Origin: an uncultured Myxococcales bacterium
Lineage (GTDB): Bacteria > Myxococcota_A > UBA9042
DNA: 45,360 nt
Direction: 5' to 3'
Assembly (NCBI GenBank): GCA_903850505.1
Contig: CAINLT010000266.1
Location: 1-45,360, forward strand
This document shows, in pieces, positions 17,338 through 27,500 of this stretch. Position numbers and translations under genes: made by a program. Every line of letters begins with the position of its first letter. Position 1 is the stretch's first letter. Under the pieces are notes generated by a model, which saw only the letters and a list, made by a program, of their open reading frames with translations, searched no databases and was not told the DNA's origin.

Positions 17338-19086
17338 ATGGCCGTCGCCAACGCCCAACAGCAGAGCCAGAAGCGCCAGCAGGCCACGCCGTCTGCGCGG
17401 CTGCTGCGCAAGCGCCGGGAGCTGCTGGAAGAGCTGTTGAAGCAGCACGAGGTGCCGAGCCACGAGGCGCTTGTCGATCTCGATCGGCAATACGGTGAAG
17501 GCACGGCGCTGTGGCTGCTGGATGAAATGGCCCACGCGCTGCAGTTGCCGCCGGAGCAACGCTTGACGCAGTTGCAGTCGGCGCCGCTGAGCCACGGACC
17601 GGAGCAGGTGCAAGACGCGCTGGACGCCAACGAGGCGCAGCTGGCGCACCACCACCACGCGCAGGACGTCGGTGAGCTGCAGGCGCGGCTGGCCGAGCTG
17701 AAGGAAACGCCTGGCAATGAAGCCGAGATGGCGCAGGTGCAGGCCGCGCTGAAGGAAGCCGAGGAAGAGAAAAAGCACGGGTGGCACACGCCGGACAAGC
17801 CGCAGGCGACGCTCGTAGAGAAGAAGCAGGAGGGTTTTGACAACGCGGCGCTGCGGACGCGCGGGCAGTCGGTGAGCCGGAACACGACGTCGGAGACGCA
17901 CACGGCGGCGCAGCGCGGCCTGGACATCCATGTGGCGCGCACGGAAACGCGCGCGCACGACGAGCAGATCGCACCGGGGACCGAGGCCCACGTTGTTGAG
18001 CAGAAGGCGCTGCAGGCGGGCGGCGGCAAGCGGTCGGTGCAGAACACGACGACGGTGACGACGCGCGGGGATGCGCGGACGATGCAGAAAGTCGCCGAAG
18101 CCGAGGAGAAGCTGGAGAAGGCAGAGAAGGCGCGCAAGGCCGCCGAAAAAGGCCAAGGCGTGGCGGCGGCGGCGGTGAAGAAAGCGGAGCAGCATGACTT
18201 CCGCGTGGCGGCGACGGAAAAAGAGTGGAGTACGCGCAAGGAAACGGACGAGATGCAGACGCTGGCCAGCGGCGTGTACGGCAAGGTGACGGGCAATCTC
18301 GACGGCCCGTCGGCGTCGGCGAAAGTGGGCGGCGCGGTGACGGTGGGCGCGGCGAACGGAATTGGCCTGACTGGCAACGTTTCAGCAAAGGTCGTCGCGT
18401 TTGAGGGCGGGCTGAAATACACGACGCCGGAGCTGGAGTTCGCGCTGCTTGGCGAGAAGCTGCGCGGCGTTGCGGAAGTGGCGTTCAAGGCGGAGGCGCT
18501 CGCCGAGGCCAAGGGCCAGCTCAAGTTGAACATTCTCGCCAAGGCCGATGGCTTGGATATCGACATCGGCGGGCGCGCGACGGGTGCTTCGGGCAGCGCG
18601 GAAGCGTTCGCGGGCGTGCGCGCGGGCGTGGATACTGCGCTCAAGCTCGATTGGCTGAAGAAGCCGGACTATTTCGCCGAATTGCGCGAGCAACTGCTGG
18701 ATTTCTTCCAGAAGACCGTTGGGCTGCCCGGCGGTCGCCTCGCGAGTTGGGCTTTGGAGAAAGCCGGCAGCACGCTGTTTGGCCAAGCCGGCTGGGTCAA
18801 CGTCCTGAAGGCCAGCGCGGGCATGGAAGGCAGCGCGGGCATTGGCGGCTCAGCCGCATTCGACGCGGCGGTCGGCGGCGGTCGCGTCAAGTTCTCAGCC
18901 AAGCTCAAAGGCACCATCGGCCTTGGCTTCGGCGGCAAGACGGCAATCGACGCGAGCATCCTGGAAGGACTCCGCCTCCTCGCCGTCCTCACCGCGAAGG
19001 GCGGACCGGCGCTCGCAGAAGGCCTCGGCCTCTCCGCCAGCCGGTTGGTTGAACCCGCCAAACAGGCGTTGATGGCGCTGCTGTGA
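17338..19086 (+). CDS. Large Ala/Gly-rich protein with coiled-coil N-terminal half; possible injection-system cargo or partner
   Basis: I do not recognise a named family in this 582-residue protein. Residues 1 to about 150 are helical and charged. About 150-240 are Thr/Arg-rich and low-complexity. About 250-285 form a heptad-like coiled coil (EAEEKLEKAEKARKAAEK). From about 312 to the end it is rich in Gly, Ala, Ser, Lys and Val with recurring 'AGA/GKA/SGSA'-like runs, ending in 'EGLRLLAVLTAKGG'. There is no signal peptide. I recall similar Gly/Ala-rich regions in proteins encoded beside eCIS ATPases, but this is not verified. It follows the eCIS-type ATPase and is translationally coupled to a TPR protein (GTGA overlap). 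Confidence 0.7.
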   Translation: MAVANAQQQSQKRQQATPSARLLRKRRELLEELLKQHEVPSHEALVDLDRQYGEGTALWLLDEMAHALQLPPEQRLTQLQSAPLSHGPEQVQDALDANEAQLAHHHHAQDVGELQARLAELKETPGNEAEMAQVQAALKEAEEEKKHGWHTPDKPQATLVEKKQEGFDNAALRTRGQSVSRNTTSETHTAAQRGLDIHVARTETRAHDEQIAPGTEAHVVEQKALQAGGGKRSVQNTTTVTTRGDARTMQKVAEAEEKLEKAEKARKAAEKGQGVAAAAVKKAEQHDFRVAATEKEWSTRKETDEMQTLASGVYGKVTGNLDGPSASAKVGGAVTVGAANGIGLTGNVSAKVVAFEGGLKYTTPELEFALLGEKLRGVAEVAFKAEALAEAKGQLKLNILAKADGLDIDIGGRATGASGSAEAFAGVRAGVDTALKLDWLKKPDYFAELREQLLDFFQKTVGLPGGRLASWALEKAGSTLFGQAGWVNVLKASAGMEGSAGIGGSAAFDAAVGGGRVKFSAKLKGTIGLGFGGKTAIDASILEGLRLLAVLTAKGGPALAEGLGLSASRLVEPAKQALMALL

Positions 19087-19823
19087 ACCCATTGACTGCG
19101 ACTGACGCGCTGCGCCGCCTTGCGGAGATGCTGCTGCTGGCGGGCGAAGGTGCGGCTGCGCACGCCGTCCTGCAAGAACTCGCCGCCGTTGACCCGCTGA
19201 ACGCGGCCAAGGCTGAAGCGACGCGCGCGCTGCTGCAGGGCCATCTGGGTCAGGCGCTGCTGTTGGCCCGGCGCACCGCGGAACGCCATCCGCACGATTT
19301 GGAGGCGGCGCTGCTGATGGCCCACTGTCTCGCGGCGCTGGGCCGGCTGGCCGAAGCGCGCGCGCGGCTTGAGGTCGCGACGCAGGAACACCCGCAGAGC
19401 GCGATGGCGTGGCTGCATTTGGCGGAGCTGATGGCCCAGCTTGGCGATCTGCCGGCGGCGCGGCGGATCCTGGGCGACGGCTTGGCGCAACGCGACGACG
19501 CGGCGGTGCTGTGGCTGGCGCTGGCGCGGTGGCACGTGAAGGCGGATGTGCCGGAAGCCGCCATCGAGGCTTATCGCCAAGCGCTGATGCGCACGCCGCG
19601 GGATCGCGAAATCTGGCTGGAGTCGGCCGCCGTGCTGCTGGAGGCGACGACGCCGGAGGCCGCGGCGCTGTGGCTGGAAGTCGCGCTGGCGGGGCCGCTG
19701 GCTCTGGATGCAGAGGCGCACCTCGCCTGCGCGCGGGCATGGATGGCGGCGGGCGATGGTGCCAGCGCGGACGCGTGGCGCACGGCGGCGGCGCGCATTG
19801 ACCCCCACGACGCTCAAACGTAG
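19083..19823 (+). CDS. TPR-repeat protein
   Basis: GTG 19083 overlaps the stop of the preceding gene, so the two are coupled. The 246-residue product is almost entirely tetratricopeptide-like helical pairs with the usual small-residue pattern; clear repeats include 'AALLMAHCLAALGRLAEAR', 'AWLHLAELMAQLGDLPAAR' and 'AIEAYRQALMRTPRD'. No signal peptide or membrane segment is visible. It is probably a scaffold or chaperone for the coupled upstream protein. The sequence alone gives no specific partner. Confidence 0.82.
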   Translation: MNPLTATDALRRLAEMLLLAGEGAAAHAVLQELAAVDPLNAAKAEATRALLQGHLGQALLLARRTAERHPHDLEAALLMAHCLAALGRLAEARARLEVATQEHPQSAMAWLHLAELMAQLGDLPAARRILGDGLAQRDDAAVLWLALARWHVKADVPEAAIEAYRQALMRTPRDREIWLESAAVLLEATTPEAAALWLEVALAGPLALDAEAHLACARAWMAAGDGASADAWRTAAARIDPHDAQT

Positions 19824-19841
19824 GCTCGGCGCGGGGAGCGC

Positions 19842-21398
19842 ATGGACCGACGGCAACTTCACAATCTGGGACTGCCGACGCTGGCCGCCGCGCTGGCTTG
19901 CCTGACGCTGCTGGCCGTGTGGTTCATCGGGCGACCGCCGAGTACGCCGCTGGGATTTCCACTCGACGACTCGTGGATCCACATGGTCTACGGCCGCAGT
20001 CTCGCGGCGGAATGCGTGCTGGGCTACAACCCGGGCGAGCCCACGACCGGCGCAACTTCGCTGCTCTGGGCCGTCCTGCTGGGCGGCGTGCACCTGCTGT
20101 TTGGCCACGCCGCGCTCGCGACCCGGATCGGCGCGGTGCTCGTGCTTGGCGGCACGCTTCACATCCTCACGGCGGCGCTCTGCGCGGATTTGGCGCAGCG
20201 GATGGCGGGCGTGCGCGCGGGCCTGATCACGGGCGTGCTCGTTGCCGCCAATCCCGCGCTGGCCTTCGCGGCGCTGTCCGGCATGGAAGTTGCCCTGACG
20301 ACCGCCCTGCTTGTCGCGGGCGTGCGGGCGCTGCATCTGCGCGCGTGGGCGTGGGCCGGGCTGTGGCTGGGCCTCGCGCCGCTGGCCCGACCGGAAGCCG
20401 CGCTCGCCGCCGTTGCGCTTGTCGTGTTGAGCACCGCGCTCGATCGCCCCGCGGATCGCCGTGCGTGGCTCCTGCGCGCGCTGCAGTTGGGCGGTCCGGC
20501 GCTCGTCCTTGGCCTGCTCGTCGTCAGCCGCAACCTCGCGGTGACGGGTCACGCGCTACCTGCGACCTACTACGCCAAAGTAACCGAGGTCCCGTGGGCC
20601 GAAACGCCGCAGCGGCTGTGGCACGCGCTGCAGTACGTCCTCGGCGAGACGCCGCCCATGGCGTACGGTCTTGGCCTGCCGTTTCTCCTCGGCCTGGCGG
20701 CGCGTCGACACCTGCGGTCGCTCCTGCCGTTGGTCGCGTCCTTTGCCTATCTGCTGGCGCACGTGCGCGTCTCCGCTTTGGGCGAGCCGGACGTCTTCTA
20801 CGCCGTGCGCTACCTCCTGCCGATCGTCCCGACCCTCACGCTGGCGTTTGTCCTCGGCGCGCTGGCGCTGGGCGAGCGCCTCCGGGCGCGTCTCCGCCTC
20901 TTGCCGCTCGCGTTGTTGGTGGTGCTCGCGCTCACGCAGGCTGGCATGACGCTGCAGCATGTGAGCTGGAAGCTGGCCAACGATACCCGCAATATCGACG
21001 AAGTGCAGTGCGCCGCCGGTCGTTGGATCGCCGCGCATGTGCCCGCGGATCGCCGCGTCGCGACGGTCGATGCGGGCGCGGTGCGCTACTTCGGCGAACG
21101 CTGGACGCTCGACCTCATGGGGCTGAACACGCCGATGATGCTGTGGCAGCCTGCGCTCTACACGCGGAGTCATCCGGTCGTTGCTGCGGTCATTGTGCCG
21201 GGCTTGGCCAAGCCGCCAGCGTCGCCGGAATTCGTCGCGCCGTGGTCGTACCGGACCCGCGACTACTCGGCGACGCAGGTTCCGGCGTTTGGCTTTCAGG
21301 CCATCGTCACGTGCCAAAAGGCGGCCGATTCGGCGCCGCGGCAAATGGTGCTGGAAGGTCCGGGAATGCGCACGCTGCTGTGGTGCCAGCGCTTCTGA
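19842..21398 (+). CDS. Polytopic membrane protein, GT-C-type glycosyltransferase-like
   Basis: This 518-residue protein has about ten to twelve hydrophobic segments. After the first helix comes a loop with 'PLDDSWIHMVYGR', including Asp42-Asp43, the kind of acidic pair used by GT-C enzymes that take sugars from lipid-phosphate donors (ArnT/PMT-like). The C-terminal part lies outside the membrane and contains 'DRRVATVDAGAVRYFG' and 'LDLMGLNTP', which I have seen in uncharacterised members of this superfamily. GGGGAG precedes the ATG. It lies 18 bases after the TPR gene and may share its transcript, but a functional link to the ATPase island is not evident. Confidence 0.78.
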   Translation: MDRRQLHNLGLPTLAAALACLTLLAVWFIGRPPSTPLGFPLDDSWIHMVYGRSLAAECVLGYNPGEPTTGATSLLWAVLLGGVHLLFGHAALATRIGAVLVLGGTLHILTAALCADLAQRMAGVRAGLITGVLVAANPALAFAALSGMEVALTTALLVAGVRALHLRAWAWAGLWLGLAPLARPEAALAAVALVVLSTALDRPADRRAWLLRALQLGGPALVLGLLVVSRNLAVTGHALPATYYAKVTEVPWAETPQRLWHALQYVLGETPPMAYGLGLPFLLGLAARRHLRSLLPLVASFAYLLAHVRVSALGEPDVFYAVRYLLPIVPTLTLAFVLGALALGERLRARLRLLPLALLVVLALTQAGMTLQHVSWKLANDTRNIDEVQCAAGRWIAAHVPADRRVATVDAGAVRYFGERWTLDLMGLNTPMMLWQPALYTRSHPVVAAVIVPGLAKPPASPEFVAPWSYRTRDYSATQVPAFGFQAIVTCQKAADSAPRQMVLEGPGMRTLLWCQRF

Positions 21399-21526
21399 GC
21401 GCGCCGATCAGCCGTTGAACGTGCCGACTCCACAGCGCCACCGACGTCCGGGTTCAAACCGCTGCAATCCGCGCAATGCCGCAGGTCTGACCCGCCAGAT
21501 TGGGCGTCCGGCAACGATCCGCGTGG

Positions 21527-24500
21527 CTAGTTGTGGCAGCACATGACGCCGTTGATCCACGGGTCCGTGCCTTGGTTGCGCACGCACGTCTGGTTCATCG
21601 CGTCGATGCGGTAGTTCGCGCTGATGCAGCTGTTGCCGAAGTTGGTGACCTTGCCTTGGCAGCTCGCGCCCACGCCCGCGGCATCGTTGGTGTCCGTGGT
21701 GTTGGTGCACGCGTGGCACGTGCCATTGTCATTCGCCGCGTTGATCGACCAGCAACCGCTCTGGAACGCGTCAGCCTGGGTGATGGTCTGCATCAGCGTC
21801 TGGTCGGCGGCGCTCGAGTTGCACACGTGGAAATTCAAGCCGCACAGCTTGTTGGGCGCGCCGGTGCCGGATGTGGAGCCGATGCTGCCGTACCAATCGC
21901 CGTTGCACTGGGCGATGTTCGGGTAGCGGACCTTGTCCATCGAGCCTTCGCGCGTCCCGTCGGCGCAGCTCGTGTCCTCGATTTTACAGGTGCTGGAGCA
22001 GCCGTCGCCGCTGACGGTGTTGCCGTCGTCGCAGGCCTCGCCGAGCGCGGCCATGAGCACGCCGTCGCCGCACACGCCGAGCTTGCACACGCCGCTGAAG
22101 CACACGTTGACCGCGCCGCAGCTGCTCTTGTCCGCGAGGCTGATGTGCTGGCAGCCGATGCCGAGCACGCAGCTGTCCGTCGTGCACGCGTTGCTGTCGT
22201 CGCAGTTGAGCGCGGGCGGCGCGCAGGTGCCGCCGGAGCAGACGTCCGGACCGGTGCACAGGTTGCCGTCATTGCACGGCGCGTTGTTGGCCGTGTGGCT
22301 GCAGCCGGTGGTGCCGTTGCAGGAGTCGTCCGTGCACGCGTTGCTGTCGTTGCAGTTGAGCGCGCCGCCGGGCGTGCAGACGCTGTTGTTGCAGTAGTCG
22401 CCGCTCGTGCAGACCGAACCGTCCGCGTCGCACGATGCGCCGTTGGCGCCGCCGCCGTTGAAGACGCACGCGCCGGTCAACGTGTTGCAGGAGTCGACCG
22501 TGCAGGCGTTGCCGTCGTTGCACACCGTCGACGGGCCAGAAACGCACGCCCCGCCGGTGCACTTGTCGCCGTTGGTGCAGGCGTTGCCGTCGCTGCAGTT
22601 GCTGGTGTTGGCGGTGTGGGTGCAGCCGGTCGTCGGGTTGCAGGAGTCGTTGGTGCAGGCGTTGCCGTCATCGCAGTTGAGCGCCGCGCCCGCGACGCAA
22701 TTCGCGCCCGTGCAAACGTCCGGGTTGGTGCAGACGCTGCCGTCGGCATCGCACAAGCTACCGCCGTTTTGCGCGACGTAGCTGCACACGCCGGTGGCGG
22801 GCGTGCAGGTGTTCTTGCGGCAGGTGTTGTCGCCCGCGGCGCTGCAGGTCACGACGGTCGCCGGGTTCACCTTGCACGAGTAGGGCAGGGCGCTCACGTC
22901 GCAGTACAGCGTGCCGTTGCAGGCGTTGCCGTCTTCCTGGGCAGCGCAATCGGCCGTCACCTTGCAGCCGCAGTTGTTGCTGCCGGACGTGCACAGGCCG
23001 CCGCTGCACACATCGCCGATGGTGCATGGATTGCCGTCGTCGCACGACAGGATGTTGTTGCTGTGCGTGCAGCCGGCGACCGGGTCGCACGCGTCGTTCG
23101 TGCAGACCTTGCCGTCGTCGCAGAGCACGGTCGGTGAAACGACGTTGCCCTTGCATGTGCCAGCGCCGCAGACGTCGCCCGTGGTGCACGCGTTGCCGTC
23201 GTTGCACGCCAGGTTGTTGACGGCGAAGACGCAGCCCGTGCCGGGATTGCAGCTGTCGGTCGTGCACAGGTTGTTGTCGTTGCAGGTGATGCCGGTGCCG
23301 GCGCAGGCCTTGTTGGCGCAGATGTCGCCGCTGGTGCAGGCGTTGCCGTCGTCGCAAATCGCGGTGTTGGCGGTGTTGAGGCAGCCCGTCGCGCTGGCGC
23401 AGCTGTCCGTCGTGCACGGGTTGGCGTCGTTGCAGTTCAGCGTGCCCGTGGAGCTGCACAGCCCGCCCGAGCACGTGTCGCCGGTCGTGCAGGTGTTGCC
23501 GTCATTGCACGGCACGGTGTTGGCCGTGTACTTGCAGCCGGTCGCCGCCACGCACGCGTCGTCAGTGCACGTGTTGCCGTCGTTGCAGGTGATCGCCGTG
23601 CCGAGGCACGCGCCCGCGCTGCACTTGTCCGCGGATGTGCACGCGTTGCCGTCATCGCACGTGGCGACGGAGTTGGCAAACACGCAGTTGCCGGTCGTCA
23701 CGTCGCACGAGTCCGTGGTGCACGGGTTGGAATCATTGCAGTTCTTGACGGCGCCGGGCACGCAGCCGGACGCGCTGCAAATGTCGCCGACGGTGCACGG
23801 GTTGTTGTCCGTGCAAGGGCTGGCGTTGGCGGTGTGCGTGCAGCCGGTGATCGGGTTGCAGCTGTCGTCCGTGCAGGCGTTGTTGTCGTTGCAGTTGACC
23901 TGCGGGCCGGGGAGGCAAACGCCGGCGTTGCACGCATCGCCGACCGAGCACACCGAATTGTCGGCGTTGCACGGCGCGTTCTGGTTCTGCGCGACGTAGC
24001 TGCACACGCCGGTCGACGGCGCGCACGTGTTGACGGTGCAGGTGCCATTGCCGGCGGTGTCGCACGTCACGATGGTCGCCGGGCTGACCTTGCAGTTGTA
24101 CGGCAACGCGGACGTGTCGCAGACCAGCGTACCGTTGCACAGGTTGCCGTCTTCCTGCGCCGCGCAGTCCGAGTTCTGCGTGCAGCCGCACGAGTTCGCG
24201 CCGCTGGTGCAGACGCCCGCCGCGCAGACATCGCCGACCGTGCAGCCGTTGCCGTCATCGCACGTGTTGGTGTTGTTGACGTGCGTGCAGCCGCTCAGCG
24301 GGTTGCAGGCGTCATTGGTGCAAATCTTGCCGTCGTCGCAGAACGTGGCGACCACGACCGCCGTGCCCGTACACGCGCCGCCCGCGCACGCGTCGTTGGT
24401 GGTGCACGCGTTGCCGTCGTTGCAGGAGAGCGCGTTGTTGGTGTGCGCGCAGCCGGTTGCGGGCGAGCATGAGTCGCTGGTGCAGATGTTGCTGTCGTCG

Positions 24501-27500
24501 CAGTTGACGCTCGTGCCGACGCAGACGCCCGCCGTGCAGGTGTCGCCCTGGCTGCAGGCGTTGCCGTCGTTGCAGCTCAGCGCGTTGTTGGCGAAGACGC
24601 AGGCACCGGTGGCCGCGTTGCAGGAATCCGTCGTGCACGGGTTGCTGTCGTTGCAGACGGCGACCGCGCCGGGCTTGCACGCGCCGGTCGCGCAGATGTC
24701 GCCGACGGTGCAGGCGTTGCCATCCGTGCACGGCGAGGTGTTGTTGCTGTGTTGGCAACCCAGCGTCGCGCTGCAGGAATCGTTGGTGCACGGGTTGCTG
24801 TCGTCGCAGTTCAAGCTCGCGCCCGCCTTGCAGACGCCGCCGGCGCAGACGTCGGGCGCCGTGCAGACGCTGTTGTCGGCGTTGCAGGGGCCGCTCTCAT
24901 TTTGGTTGATGTAGCTGCACTTGCCGGTGCCGGTGGCGCACGTGTTCTTGGTGCAGACGGTATCCGCGCTGGCGTCGCACGTCACGATCGTCGCGGGATT
25001 GACCTTGCAGCTGTACGGCAACGCTGCCTTGTCGCAGAAGAGGGTGCCGTCGCAGAAATTGCCGTTTTCCTGGCTCGCGCAGTCCGCAGTGGTGGCGCAG
25101 CCGCACGTGTTGGTGCCGCTCTTGCACGCGCCGGCGGCGCAGACGTCGCCGCTGGTGCAGGGATTGCCGTCATCGCAGCTGACCGCGTTGTTGGCGTGTG
25201 CGCAACCGGTGGCGGGGACGCAGCTCTCGGTCGTGCACGGATTGCCGTCGTCGCACAGGATCGCGACGCTGACGGCCGTGCCGGCGCACGAGCCGCTCGA
25301 GCACAAGTCGTTCTGCGTGCAAGCGTTGTTGTCGTTGCAGCTCAGCGTGTTGACGGCGTTGACGCAACCCTTTTTCGGGTCGCAGCTGTCCGTTGTGCAG
25401 ACGTTGTTGTCGTTGCAGTTGAGCGCCGTGCCGCCGCAGACGCCGCCCGCGCACACGTCATTGGCGCTGCACGCGTTGCCGTCGTCGCAGCTCAGGGTGT
25501 TGTTGGCGAAGAGGCAGCTGCCGCTGGCCTTGTCGCACGAGTCGCTGGTGCAGGCGGTGCCGTCCGCGCAGACCTTGATCGCGCCGGGGACACAGCCAGC
25601 GGAGACGCACTGGTCGCCCACGGTGCACGCGTTGCCATCGGTGCACGGCGAGGCGTTGGCCTTGTGCACGCAGCCGGTCAGCTTGTCGCAGGAATCATCG
25701 GTGCAGGGGTTGCCGTCGTCGCAGCTGAGCGCCGCGCCGGCCGAACACACGCCATTGACGCACGTGTCGTTCGTCGTGCAGACGCTGCCGTCCGCGTCAC
25801 ACGGCTTGCCCGCGTTCTGGCTCACGTAGCTGCACTTGCCGGTACCGGTGGCGCAGCTGTTCTTGGTGCACGTCGTGTCGGCGGACGCATCGCACGTCAC
25901 GACGGTCTTCGGGTTCACCTTGCAGTTGTACGGCAGCGCGCTCTTGTCGCAGAACAGCGTGCCGTTGCAGAAGTTGCCGTCTTCCTGGCCCGCGCAATCC
26001 GCGTCCTGCGCGCAGCCGCAGGTGTTGGTGCCGCTCGTGCACTTGCCCGCCGCGCAGGTGTCGCCCGTGGTGCAGCTGTTGCCGTCGTCACACGCCGCCG
26101 TGTTGTTGGCGTGGCTGCAGCCGGTCGACGGGTTGCAACCGTCGGTCGTGCACGGATTGGCGTCGTCGCACTGGACCGCCGCGCTGACCGCCGTGCCCTT
26201 GCACGCGCCGCCGCCGCAGATGTCGTTGCTGGTGCAGGCGTTGCTGTCGTCGCACGTGACGGTGTTGTTCGTGTGCACGCAGCCGGTCGCCGACGCGCAC
26301 GAGTCGTTCGTGCACGGATTGCCGTCGTCGCAGCTGATGCCCGCGCCGGCGCACACGCCGTTCTGGCACGCGTCGCCCTGGCTGCATGCGTTGCCGTCGT
26401 TGCACGGCAGCGTATTGTTGACAAACAAGCACTTGCCCGTCGTCGGGTCGCAGCTGTCCGCGGTGCACGGATTGCCGTCGTTGCACACGGTGCCGAGGCC
26501 GCCCACGCAGGCGTTCTGGCTGCATGTGTCGCCCACGGTGCACGGATTGTCGTCGCTGCACGGGCTCGCGTTGGCCACGTGGACGCAGCCGCTCTTGGGG
26601 TTGCAGCTGTCGTCGCTGCACGGATTGCCGTCATCGCACACGAGCGCGGCGCCCTGTGCGCACGCGCCGCCTTTGCACGTGTCGTTGGTGGTGCAGACGC
26701 TGCCGTCGGCGTCGCACGCGAGGGTTTCATTGACGGCGTTGTTGCTGCACTTGCCGACCTTCGGGTCGCACTGGTTGTGCAGGCAAGTCGTGTCGGTCGT
26801 GATGTCGCACGTCACGACGGTCTTGGGATTGACCTTGCAGTTGTACGGCGGCGCGCTCTTGTCGCAGAACAGCGTGCCGTTGCAGAGGTTGCCATCTTCC
26901 TGGCTGGCGCAGTCGGCGTCGCTGTTGCAGCCGCAGGTGTTGGTGCCGCTGACGCACGCGCCCGCGCCGCAGACGTCGCCCGCGGTGCACGGATTGCCGT
27001 CGTCACACGAGTTGGCGTTGGCGGTGTGCGTGCAGCCCACCGTCGGGTCGCACGCGTCGGTGGTGCACGGATTGCCATCGTCGCAAACCACGCTTGCGCT
27101 GCTCGCCTGGCCCTTGCACGCGCCGCCGCCGCAGAGGTCGCCGGTCGTGCAGGCGTTGCCGTCGTCGCAGGGCACGGTGTTCGGCGTATTGACGCAGCTC
27201 TTGGTCGGATCGCAGGAATCGGACGTGCACGGATTCTTGTCGTCGCAGATCGCGGACGTGCCCGAGCACACGCCGTTCGCGCAGGTGTCGCTCAGCGAGC
27301 AGGCGTTGCCGTCGTCGCACGGGAGCGTGTTCTTGACGTAGGCGCACTTGCCGGTGCCCTGATCGCACGCGTCGTCCGTGCATGGATTCTCGTCGTCGCA
27401 CTGGGTGAGCGGGCCAGCGGCGCAGGCGGAGTCCTTGCAGATGTCGCCCACGGTGCAGGCGTTGCCGTCACTGCACGCGGCCGAAGACGGCGCGAACGCG

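Noticed and set aside
21420..21520. 'GGTTCAAACC' near 21451 looks like a tRNA T-loop.
   Set aside because: Flanking bases do not form the T stem (TCCGG against CCGCT) or an acceptor stem, so it is not a tRNA.
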